Shown: in pieces, positions 1 through 10,800 of the stretch | How the letters are laid out: the number at the start of each line of letters is the position of its first letter | How positions within the stretch are numbered: the stretch's first letter is position 1 | Assembly: GCA_033032175.1 (NCBI GenBank) | Contig: CM065323.1 | Coordinates: 7,440,001 to 7,504,000, forward strand | Reading direction: 5' to 3' | From: Saturnia japonica | Taxonomy: Eukaryota; Arthropoda; Insecta; Lepidoptera; Saturniidae | DNA length: 64,000 bases | Notes under the pieces: model-generated | The model's input: only the letters and a program-made list of their open reading frames with translations | The model's database searches: none | Told to the model about the DNA's origin: nothing | Made by a program: the position numbers and the translations under genes

Positions 1-1053
1 TTCTCGAAAGACAATCCCGGGATCCCGTTAAAATTCCGGGATTGTAGACAGGTAATGAAAAGTCAGAGTACTATATAAAAATCTGCTTTTGAATGATTTT
101 TATTGACAAAATAATTAAACGTTCATAAAATAAACGCTTAAAAATGTAAGAAGTTAAAATTCAACTGAAATCATTTACAAGACAATTTTTATCAAAAAAG
201 TCAACCAACTTCAAATTTTGTGGAGTTATTTAGTGTATCTTTGAAGTCTAAGGTCCAATGCCAATGAAATTAAAATGGGACCATATAAGGAGTCTTCCCT
301 TTCCGACGAAAAAAAATTCATCTAAATATGTTCATAAACAAAGAAGTTACACCTGAACATCCATAAAAAAATTCATTAACACTTTAAAGTCATAAAACAA
401 AATATCAACGTAATTAGACTTAAAATTCCATAATAACATACGTCATTCTTTTACACAGACCAACAAGAATCTTTAAATTAAAAGGACCAGATATGGTTAC
501 ATTTAAAGTCTTGTCAGAAAAATTAAGTTAAACATAATCAAACAATTTCAAACTTCCTTTAAAATAAACCAACTACATCTGTCTGTAACATTTAAAACTA
601 ATATGTCAAACTTCCAAAAAAAAACTTCATCAGACTTAAGTTCCTACACCAAAAATAGAGAGACCTGCCAGTATTCATCTTATTAAACTAAAAATTACTA
701 GATATGGCTTAAAATGGTTACACACTTTATGTACGTCCATTGCGAAAATATAATGTAAAAAATAATATTTTTTCGTTTCCAAGCCGAGTCGGCGCAAACG
801 CAAACTAATCAAATCATCTGGAAAAACACCATGGCTGACAAAATGTTTTCTTATTATGCAATGTTTTTCTAACAATTAATTTTTTTTTTGTTAATCCCGT
901 ATATCCCGGAATTTAACAAAATTCAATGCCGAAATTTAAGGGACTGAAATACGACCGGATCGAATTCTCTAATCAGATATTACTCCCTACAAACATCTAA
1001 ACTTTAGCTTTATGAAATACCTCTATAAAAATAGTATCTGTTCATAAACTTAC
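1..1053. other. Left-edge stretch inside the RBM28-like gene; no exon recognised
   Basis: This AT-rich stretch is probably intronic to the minus-strand RBM28-like gene, whose next exon should begin in phase 0. I could not identify that exon here. CCCGGGAT-type words near position 20 and ATCCCG/CCCGGAAT words near 893-912 lie in roughly inverted arrangement and may be the worn ends of a transposon of about 0.9 kb. No coding stretch is convincing. Confidence 0.3.
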
Positions 1054-4000
1054 CACAAACTTAATAAAGCCTGACCCTTTAGAGTGTTCTGTCATTTTGT
1101 CCATACATACGAGAGCGTATTTAACGGATCCGGTGCGCTCTGCAAACTCTTTAAGCTGATCATTATCAACGCTAAATGGAATGTTTGTTAGAAATACCGT
1201 ACATCCATCCTCAGCATCATTGAGTTTTACACTGAAATGCAAAATCTTCTCTATGTATTATTTCTCAAAGGTTTCACATACATATTTAATAGCATTTTAT
1301 TTTGAGTTCGTATATTTACGGAGAATTAATGTGATTAAATATGATATTTTTTACATTCATACATGTATACAACTTTTATGAACTTTCTAAAACAATTTAG
1401 TTTGTTAGCTAAACATCTCAATCATACTAACCTATGAAATGAATAGTTTTCTCGATTTTTTAATGGAACGAGTTACATCTAGGCATTGGACAGGTAACCG
1501 TAACTATTATAGTCTACCCAACACTAAATTATATTGTAAAACGTTATATTTTACGAAAATAAGCGATATCTATTTTCGTCACGATTAACAAGGGGCTATG
1601 CGGGACCTTGGCTTTTAGAGACATGTCATGTGTCCCTACCTCACTCTGACATACGTCTTACTATGCCTATACTATGCTCTTTCTCTCTCCTACAGCCAGT
1701 CTATATTATACTACATCTATGTGCCACTCAGTGTACTACTAGTGACACAGTAAAGTGATGTGTGACACAAAACTTGTTGTGACAAATTAGTTTAAATTCA
1801 AAATAAAAGATGATCTAGAATTTTTGGAGTATAACAAGTTTCTTTTTTCATTTTTAAAATGTCTTATATATATCAGGATATCTATTTAATTCCTTCATAA
1901 CAACGAATGTGCCACCAGTTTTTAACTCTTTTTCCATATGAGATGTTCTGTTCTGTTCTGAATATTAAAAATTTGTAAATATGCAAGAGTATCTTGATCT
2001 TCATTAGGCGAATACATTGTCTCCAGTGTTTTTGTACTATGATATCTAGCTGGCACGTCACTCTGGTGGGTTAATCGAATGTCGTGCCACAGTCATGCTA
2101 CATACTACTTTGAAATCATGTTTCTGTCATGTTGCTTACATAGGCACAGGGCCTAGGCTCATTTAATTAGGCATAGAAGATTCTAAAGAATGGAATTTAA
2201 CAAGTAAACTATACATCGGATTTTAGCCAAAACTACTTGTTTTCTTATATGTATATACCTCCTAGACTTGGCTCTTTAAGAGATTTCACTACTTTTTATA
2301 GACAAATCGTCTCAATCGAGACTAAACTTGATTTTACAGCAAGTTTTTGATACAATTTTAATTTTACTATTTCATATTCCATCTCACTCGTTTCTATATA
2401 TATCAGGTAACTGATAATAATTATAATCTAAATTAATATACTGTTGATGATTTTAACAAAAATATTACCTAATTCATGTAAGTCAGACATCTATTGGGAA
2501 ATAAAATTTAAAATACAATATTTTTATTACCGTTTTCTCTCTAGTTGTGTGCTTGTTTCGCTTTTTGCATCATCCATATCTTCTTCATCTGGCTCTTCAC
2601 TGTTATTATCGTCACTATTTTCATCATCACTTTGTTCATCATCACTTTTTTCTTCATCACTATCCAAATCTTCTTTCGAATTCTCGTTCTCTGAATCATT
2701 TGATTCACCTGGAGACACATTTATTTTATTCTTACATTAACTTCTTAAAGTTATATTTACATGATGGCTCAATTGGTAGCGTGTACAGAATCCGCATCAA
2801 TGTCCCTGCAACAAGTCTGAGCTTCTGTGAAGAAAAACATTGTGATGAAACTATAGCATGGTGGTAGGGCTTTTTCTAATACCCGCCTGACTAGATACCA
2901 CCATCAAGATTGAAAATCTGTCACTAAGCATCAATAGGTGTATTCCTGCACCAGCACTTGTGAGCCAGTCTTCCACTAGACTTAGCATGCTACCATCTTG
3001 AGCCACATCACCACTTAAAATCAGGTGAGATTGTAGCCACAATGTTAAAACCTACAATGATAATAAAAAATTATGTTTGGTATAAAGTTTATCAGAATAG
3101 TCTTAGTGAAATAAAAACTATTTGAAATTCATTTAGTGCCCTCCTACTTAGATAATAGACTATTTTTATTAAGGCTAATGTCGACCTTCATAGATATTTT
3201 ATTTCAATGCAAAAAATGGAACCTGTACAGGTTTCATTGCTATATGGTATTGGAAAATTAATGATAAGGTTCATTCCTCATGTTTATTTGAGACATAGAG
3301 TACAGAACATAAATTTAGGGACTAGCTTTATTAAAAATAACTTACTTTTAATCTCTTCTTTGATTTCATCATTAGATAAGTTTAAAGATGGTCCATCATT
3401 ATCATCACTATCCGAGTCTTCCTTTTTTACTTTTTCTTGCATTTCTAACTCTTGATTGACTATGTGCTGCATATACTTGTTTTTTGGTACAGCCCAATCA
3501 ACTGATATTGGTCTACCTGTAATCAAAGTATTATGATAAAAGTATTAAATCAAGAATTGCATTAAATAAATAACAATAATTACTTAACCTTACCCAAAAA
3601 TGGTTTCATATTTGTATTCAGCAAAGCCTTTTTTGCCATTGGTACATTTTTAAAATGCACAAATGCACAACCAACAAGTTTTCCATCCGGTTTCTTTAAT
3701 AATTTTACCTCTAGTATTGAGCCATAAGGTTCAAAATGCTCTTTTAATGATTCTTCTGTGGCTTTGAAGGAGATATTACGGATAATAAGACGAGCATTAC
3801 GATTAACTCTGGTTTTGCTCTTGTTTTCATCTTTATTATCCTTTGAAGTATCTTCTGGAAAAAAAAATTAGCAATAATATATAAAATTGTGAAAAACCAA
3901 ATTTCCTCAATACAGTTTTAATATTCCAAAATCAAGGTCAAGTAAAAATTTTAAAATGCTTTATTTCAGTTAAAGGTAAGAACGAAAATGAAAATGGTAG

Positions 4001-5818
4001 AAAAGGGAACAAACAAAGCATAATTAAATTAAACTCTTAAAAAATATATTTTTCCGTTGCAAATTTCTAATAATATGTGTAAATTCAAGCGCATGGGAAT
4101 CCATATTTCTGTGTTTTTACACATATTATAATGAAAGTACATACTAAATAGTATGGAGAAATAAACTGAACCACACAAAAGTCTCTCTGCAGCTGTACAC
4201 TGTACAGTCTCTGATAATAATGATACTAAAGAACATTTCTCAAGTGTTCAGATTCAGTGTTGATTCAAGTTAAATTGATGTGTGATGTCATGTGATTGTG
4301 TGCTGAGTGATTTCTTTTTCATGTGTTCCTTCATTGTCAGCTAGTAATATAATAATGAATTGAAATTAATAAATGTAGGTAAGATCAAAAAAAAAATTGG
4401 TGGTATCATACATGTAGGGACCACAAACTTACAGATATTGAATTAATATTCAACCATTCTTAACCTTTCAACTACCACAACTTTTTTCTAGATTTATCTT
4501 AAATTAGAAAAAATAAATAAAGTTAGACATTTCTTCTTGATCCAATTCAGAGTATAAATTAATATATACCACATAGATTATAGTGTTACATATCCATATT
4601 AACATACCTTTCAAGTCAGTCTGTATATCATTCTCCAGTGCAATGCTATCAGATTTTTTTCTACTGTCTGTTCCTTGAATTTGTTCACTATATTTATGTT
4701 TAGGTACTGCCCAGGCAACTTGTATTGGCCGATCTATAAATGAATTTATATTATAGTTATCAAACATGTTGATGGAATTTGGTGTGTAACAAATTAGATT
4801 TTATAACTAAAATTAAAATTAACCATCATCATGTCATTTTAACAATGACCTTGATATTTTAAAATAATAATGACTAGATATGTATACCTAGTAGTATCCA
4901 TAATGTTAGAAGATTTAAATGGAATACATAATTATGATGTTTAAATATTTCACATAATTATAATTAATAAAAAAAATATATATATAGATATTATTTTCTT
5001 GCATTTCATAAGTAAATTACCCTTTTACAGTGCTATTTATTATTCTGAAATAACCTAATTAACTCTCTATGTTTGCGTTTATTCAAAGGCTTATGGTATT
5101 TTATAAATGCATGTGGCACACGGTAAGGAAAGGGATGGATATAAAGGCACTCACGTCTGGTGCAGGTCCCGTGCAGAGTTTCAGGGCATCCGAACGGCTT
5201 CACTTTCACTACAAACTTAAGTTCTAGTACATTTACAATAACATATTTGAGACAAACAAAATTGGTTTGATCACAAGGTATTTTAATGCAACTTGTGGGT
5301 CGATCACTTTTCACGGACTGTCAACCGTTATTGCACCAGTCCGTAAAAGAGTGGAGAGCAGTCATGTAATAGGAAAATGGCCGGAGGGAGAGAAGGAAAG
5401 AGGATTGCGCCCCGTAACACGGCTTATTATATTTTGGCGTAAACACACTATTATTATCTATTATCTAATTTTATTTAACTACAACTCTATATTAAATGTT
5501 ATAAATAGAATAGCAACTAAATAAAAAAATTACTATACTCTACTTACCTAGAAATGGTTTTTTATTAGTAGATAATATCGCCTTATTAGCCATAGGAACA
5601 TGAGTGTAATGAATAAAACCACAGCCCACAAGTTTACCGTCGGGTTTCCTAAGAAGTTTAACTTCTTCCACGGTACCGAACCTTGTGAAATGTTCCCGTA
5701 ATGATTCTTCTGTAGCTTTAAAAGATATGTTTCTAACAATAAGCCTTGCGTTTCGATTTACACCGTCTTTGAATTTTCCATTTTCTTCCTTTATATTATC
5801 TTCCGTTTCTTGACCCAT
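1054..5818 (-). CDS. Rbm28: RBM28/Nop4-like RNA-binding protein, 5' part (six exons, runs off the left edge)
   Basis: This is a nucleolar multi-RRM protein; the RBM28/Nop4 family acts in maturation of the large ribosomal subunit. Exons on the minus strand are 5818-5548, 4733-4608, 3854-3594, 3516-3346, 2708-2531 and 1231-1054. Phases run 1,1,1,1,2,0 and stay consistent, giving about 395 residues so far. The order is a short acidic N-terminus; an RRM with RNP2 LIVRNI and RNP1 KLVGCGFI; the family's RRM2 follow-on RPIQVAWAVPKHKY; a second, nearly identical RRM with RPISVDWAVPKNKY; an acidic Ser/Asp/Glu linker; then the RRM3 start (TVFLTNIPFS and EHSKGSGFIKF). The start is the ATG at 5818, with no better upstream exon seen. 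As I recall the family, vertebrate RBM28 has a further RRM before this point, and none is visible here. The remaining RRM3 and RRM4 exons should lie left of the window. Recognition of the family is confident; the N-terminus is less certain. Confidence 0.9.
1232..2530. other. Intron of the RBM28-like gene
   Basis: The intron lies between the acidic exon (ends 2531) and the RRM3 exon (starts 1231), both on the minus strand. It has a GTAATA donor and a TTTCAG acceptor. The content is AT-rich with no recognised repeat or coding segment. Confidence 0.6.
2761..3065 (+). repeat. tRNA-derived SINE-like element, copy A
   Basis: Starts GATGGCTCAATTGGTAGCGT, which resembles a tRNA 5' half with a polymerase III A box. 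It continues through a body with the words GAAGAAAAACATTGTGATG and TTTTTCTAATACCCGCCTG, and ends with GATTGTAGCCAC and an A/T-rich tail. The same body recurs at 22251, 37886, 43490 (reverse), 45395 and 60765 (reverse). It sits in an intron of the RBM28-like gene in antisense orientation, about 50 bp from the acidic exon. In copy B the B box is clearer (GAGTTCGAATC). Confidence 0.75.
3346..3854 (-). CDS. Rbm28: RRM2 copy 2 of the RBM28-like gene (exons 3-4)
   Basis: Exons 3854-3594 and 3516-3346 repeat the architecture of exons 1-2: a charged lead-in, an RRM starting VNRNARLIIRN, the KKPDGKLVGC RNP1 region, KPFLG at the splice, then RPISVDWAVPKNKY. By eye about three quarters of the RRM residues match copy 1. 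The tail EEDSDSDD-like acidic stretch leads into the acidic exon 2708-2531, as RRM2 does in the family, so this copy is probably the ancestral RRM2. Confidence 0.85.
3855..4607. other. Intron of the RBM28-like gene
   Basis: Intron between exons 2 and 3 of the RBM28-like gene. Exon 2 ends in a GTATGT donor and exon 3 follows TTTTCCAG. The content is AT-rich and no repeat family was recognised. Confidence 0.6.
4608..5818 (-). CDS. Rbm28: RRM2 copy 1 of the RBM28-like gene (exons 1-2)
   Basis: Exon 5818-5548 holds the start codon and an RRM at about residues 25-90. Exon 4733-4608 completes it with the beta4-like stretch and a linker containing KHKYSEQIQ. Both introns beside this pair split codons after the first base, so the pair can be duplicated or lost without shifting the frame. 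At the codon that joins the exons the residue is Asp (D-RPIQ), whereas the second copy has Gly (G-RPIS). This copy may act as the first RRM of the protein in this insect. Confidence 0.85.
4734..5547. other. First intron of the RBM28-like gene, with a GC-richer insert at about 5130-5430
   Basis: The intron has a GTAAGT donor and a TTTATAG acceptor. A GC-richer block at about 5130-5430 contains a short hairpin (ACGGACTG near 5311 against CAGTCCGT near 5338). Long chance ORFs cross it on both strands. It looks like an unclassified insert rather than an exon. Confidence 0.4.
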
Positions 5819-7861
5819 GATATATTTTTATATAAGTTAAGTATTTCTGAAATACTTATTTTACTCCAATTTGATACGTTAATTCAATCGTATTGATGAG
5901 ATAAATATCAATTTTCACGTGTTTAATGTTTAATGACACTTGACACTAACGATCACAGAAGATTTCTTCTTCTTCTTTTTTCAATCTTGGCAACCCTGTC
6001 TTTTTTTAGAGACTATTACTGTCATTTTCAAGTTAAGCAATTTCGATACTTTAGGCGGATGGAGGGAACAGGCGGGTAAATGAGGAAGTTGGCAATAAAT
6101 AAATACAATTAAAAATAATATTAGAAACCTACAATGACAATTTATGATGATGAAATTTTACTAACGATTTCATTTAAATATTATTACTTAGAAATAGGAT
6201 AGATGGCAGGTTGCAAGGAAGAATAGCCTTTTAATTACACTCATCTTTATACACGTCGGGCTTCGTATTCGTATGAAAACTGCATGGGTTGGTAACACAG
6301 TAAGCAAGCAATGAGAACAGAATCTCTATATTAAGCACCGTTTATAACGAATATCAGCGTATTAGCTAATACGGATATTAGTTCGATTCATAGATTAGTT
6401 TGTAATATTTTTATTAGGTATCTATTGGTATTTCGTATTAAAGAATCACTATATTACCGGTTCTTTCAGTTCCTTGTAACTAGCTGCAATTGCATACATT
6501 TTATCGTATCTATATATTTTAGAGAATTTCAAATGTAAATATTTATTATTTGTGTTTAGAATCAACTAAAAAATCAATCGATTGACGTTTTTAAAGGACA
6601 TATAAAAATCTATAGTTGTAGTACATGACACAGTGATATTTTTGAAGTGAAACTTCTTTAGAATCGTTGTGATTTCAAACCGGATGCAACGGAAAAAACG
6701 ACAGGTAAGAGACACAAAAGCTAATATGAATTATATACCGTGTAAGATAAGGGCTACATTCCCATACATTTTTTACTGGTGCTTACGACTGTTTGGAACT
6801 GGGTGAAGTTTTTGTCGATTTACTGAAGTTTGACTTCTATCGTGTGTGAATCCCACACACACCTTTTTTTTTAACATAATATATTTTAATATACCAAAGA
6901 TTTTGACGTTAACGACAGTTCGTAATCTATACAATTAATAAAATTGAAGTGTCTGTTTGTAATGTCAAAATAACAATTTTCGAAACGACAGTACGCATAC
7001 GAAAGTATTTACGATAACTATAATATAAAAAAAAATTAATTAAATTCTTGTCTGTCTGTTTTTTCCGGGTAATCTCTGAAACTGATCCGAAAGCTGATTT
7101 TATAGGAAGTAACTTAGGCTACCTTTATTTTAGAAAAAGAATTAAGGTTCCGCATAAATAAAAAAATAACTGGTCACGGTGAATGAATTTGGGTGCTTAA
7201 AATGGCTTAGGCTCAGTGCTATAGAGATACAACAAATTAACGTACTAAATAATTGTGGACATTAAAAATACCTTTAAAAAATTCAGGGAGAGTATACGTC
7301 TATCTTCTAAAGAACACCCACAGTAAGCATTATTGTCTTTAAAATAGCCGGGAGCGGGGGAGCAAGATTCGCGCGGGCATTCTGTAGTCCACGTGAGTGA
7401 AGCCGCGTGCACAGCTAGTTTATTAATACGATAGAAAATTTAACCACTTTTTCATTTACGTTAAATAAATAAGCATACGGATAATAATAATAAATATCTA
7501 CAACAGTCTTTTATTTCATACTGTGAATAGATTTGCTTAATATCAGTATTAGACTCAAGTATGTAGCGAATAGCGAATATTGAATCGGTGACTATTATTT
7601 GACTAATAACAAATAATAGGTACGGGAACCTAATATGAGTTCAAGTATATTCCATAATAGGAATACCAAATTATCAGCCTAATATAACACCTCTAATAGA
7701 TATAATGGGGCTTTTGAATATTGCATTTAGGGTTATTTAGAGTATTTCATCTTAATCTTAGGAGTATTTTTTTAAAGATTTGGTAACCCTGGTCTATTTT
7801 TTAAAAATCGTATTTGATTGTTTGATTTTACAGTTATTATTTTGTTAAGAAATTTGAAGAT
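5819..7861. promoter_or_regulatory. Divergent intergenic region between the RBM28-like gene and NDUFAF7
   Basis: About 2.0 kb separates two oppositely transcribed genes, so both promoters should lie here. I could not place a TATA box or initiator with confidence. The region contains a fragment of interspersed repeat family R2 at about 6645-6710 and a Helitron-like copy at about 6927-7419. The rest is AT-rich. Confidence 0.4.
6927..7419 (+). mobile_element. Helitron-like non-autonomous element, family H, copy 1
   Basis: Begins ATCTATACAATTAATAAAAT and ends in GCACAGCTAGT, the CTAG terminus of Helitron-type elements. Internal words shared with copies at 27470, 25404 (reverse) and 58070 (reverse) include GGGTAATCTC, AAGGTTCCGCA, CTTAAAATGGCTTAGGCT and TAGCCGGGAGCGGGG. 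There is no coding capacity. Confidence 0.7.
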
Positions 7862-10800
7862 ATGAATTCTCGTTTTTTTTCTAAAATGTGTAATAAAGTA
7901 GTTACATCACAAGCTATATCAAGAGGCTATGCGTACAAAATTATAAAACGGCCAGATCCAAAAATTTTAAAAATGCCTAAGCCAGGCTCTGAACCTAGTA
8001 TTATAGACATAATTAAAGAAAAAATACGTTTAAATGGACCCCTAACGGTAGCTGAGTATATGCACATTATTACTACAAACCCAACGGAGGGTTATTACAT
8101 GAAAAAAGAAGTCATTGGCGAAGGTGGAGATTTTATTACGTCTCCTGAAATCAGTCAGTTATTTGGAGAAATTCTGGGTATATGGTTCTGTGCTGAAACA
8201 CAGAAAATGGGTGAAGGAAAGCCCCTACAAATTGTTGAGCTTGGGCCTGGGAAGGGTACACTATTAATTGATATGTTAAGGGTATGGTTTTTATATTATT
8301 CTTGTAACAATATTAAATACTCACTTAGGTATTGAAAATCATGCATTTGTTTCTCAACATTTATAAAATTGGATGTATATTGCACAATGAACATTTAATA
8401 AAGAAGCACTTGTGAGCAGGGGTGATATCTGTCCTCAGGTGAACATTGGTTGTACACTTGGCCTGATGTCTTATGCTTCATATTGAATATTGTAGTGTAA
8501 TAATATTTACTTGATTGTAATTATTTCAGGTTCATATATCTATTTTTATAATAGTGCAAAATTTTAAACTTAAATGAACATTTTTAGGGCTTCAAAATAC
8601 CAAAACTATAAATGTCTAATAATATATTGTTGATTTTAAACAAAGATTAATCTTTGGTTTTATACTTTTCCCACATTGTAGTACTACATTAACTTCTCAA
8701 GAAATTCAAATTTCCTCTCTATATTTATCTTTACTGTCAACCAATAGTGTTACTAATTACATAAAAATTAGTCAATATATGCTAGTTCTGAAAAATTTCT
8801 TGAAACAGTTCAGGCTAAACCTGTGTTTTTCAAGTTAATATTCCTCTTGTCAAACTATAGGGCTTCTACATGTTTTTAATTATTTTATTACAGGTTATAA
8901 ATCGTTTAGGTTATAAATCATCTGATCTCAGCCTTCATCTTGTTGAAATTTCATCCACAATGCAGACTGTACAGGCCAATAGATTGTGTATCTCACATCG
9001 TCCTGTGGATATTGATCAATCCCACAATTATGAGGTAATTATAATGATTATGCATTATACTTACACAATGGTTATTGTAGCTACTATCTTTTTTTATTTA
9101 TAATACAACATAGTTTCGAATATTAAAATTACAGTAAATTAATATTAATATGTATTACAGTAATATTACAATTTTCGTAATTTATAATATAATATATTCC
9201 CTAATAAAAAAATTAAATTTAAAAGAGCAATCATGGAATATCTGGCTGTAAGGTGTGGTTTAAACATGTTACTCTTTTTTAGTTGGTACCCTTATTAGTT
9301 ACGCTTATATTAAATCTTTATATTTAGTTTACTGTTATTTTAAATGTATATAATTTAATTCAGAGTGTAATTATTATCAGAACATGCAGAATGCCATGAT
9401 CACCTTTAAATATGAAGCTTTTAATTTTTTAATAACATTTTTTTTTTTAAATGTGTAATGTTTAATTATGTTGATGACCAAAAATAAATAAATTTCAGGG
9501 TGAAACAATAAGTGGAATTAAAGTTTATTGGTACAATGATTTAAAGAAAGTACCAAATAAGTTTTCATGGTATATAGCACATGAATTCTTTGATGTATTA
9601 CCTATACACAAATTTGAAGTGAGTAAGTATGTAGTCATAGTTTTTTTTTTGTAATCTGATCTAAATAGACTATAGTTAAAGACCAGTTGTATACAACTGG
9701 ACTAGAAAGTATTGCATCAAGTAGTTGTCCAAGTACAACAAGGTATATTGGAAATTTAAAAACCCTAGACACCTATTCATTGAGACTATTCCAATCCCAA
9801 ACATGATAGATATTTGTGTTGTAAGTTGGTAAGGATTTAGGTATCTTGTAGATTCCAGATGTTGCTATGTGAGGAATTCTTATATATATACGTAATTGGT
9901 TTCTCGGAAACGGCTGCAACAATTTAGATGAAATTTTGTATTTAGATAATGTTTTACATACCCAGTTTACCTCCTTAGGTATTTTTCTTTTTTAAGATAC
10001 TAGGCAAATTTCGGTCGCCCACATATTCATTGAATTAACAGAATACCAATTTCTGACTCAATCAAACCTGTGGAAGATGATCACATCCATTTATCAACTA
10101 AATAAGCTAGAGCTGATAATCTTCAAACGGCTGAACAGATTTTCTTAAATCATATTAAAGAACACAAGTGATCGCCTTTAAAACACAAAAACTGCATCAA
10201 AATCGGTTTAGCATAATGAAAATTCATATCTATACTAATATTATAAAGCTGAAGAGTTTGTTTGTTTGTTTGGTTGAACACGCTAGTCTCAAGAACTACT
10301 GGTTCAAATGGGAAAAAATGTTTCAGTGTTGGATAGCACATTTATCGAAGAAGGCAATAGGCTATATAACATCACGTTATGATCAATAGGAGCGGAACAT
10401 TATTGAAATATGTTGGAAAAATGGGAAAGTTTTATTTCTTTTGAGAGCTCCCATTACGTTCGCTGCGTTACGCAACGATAGTGTGTGATGGAATTGTTTC
10501 TCTTAAAAAGTTCTAAAAAAAAAAGTCTGCGATAGCATATGGCTATCTTTTAAGGTTTATTCAATATAACCTTTTTTGTGGTGATAAAATTTGTTCTAAA
10601 ATAATGAATTATTTGCGAAGGTATTTCTATATATAATAATAATAATAATATAGCCTTTATTTCCGAATATTGGATACATTGTTTATCTAATAAAAGTGAA
10701 TACAAATTTTGACAAATGTGATTACAAAATATCCCGCAATTCGGCGTGCCTTTTGGCATAGGCCTCCTCCAGCTCTCTCCATTGTGCTCGGTCCTCTGCA

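Noticed and set aside
675..875. 66-residue minus-strand ORF at the left edge
   Set aside because: It has no recognised domain, and no splice context links it to the RBM28-like exons. The AT-rich composition gives chance frames.
5033..5524. Overlapping long ORFs on both strands in RBM28 intron 1
   Set aside because: They oppose each other, lack family motifs and lie in a GC-richer insert between exons that already join in frame.
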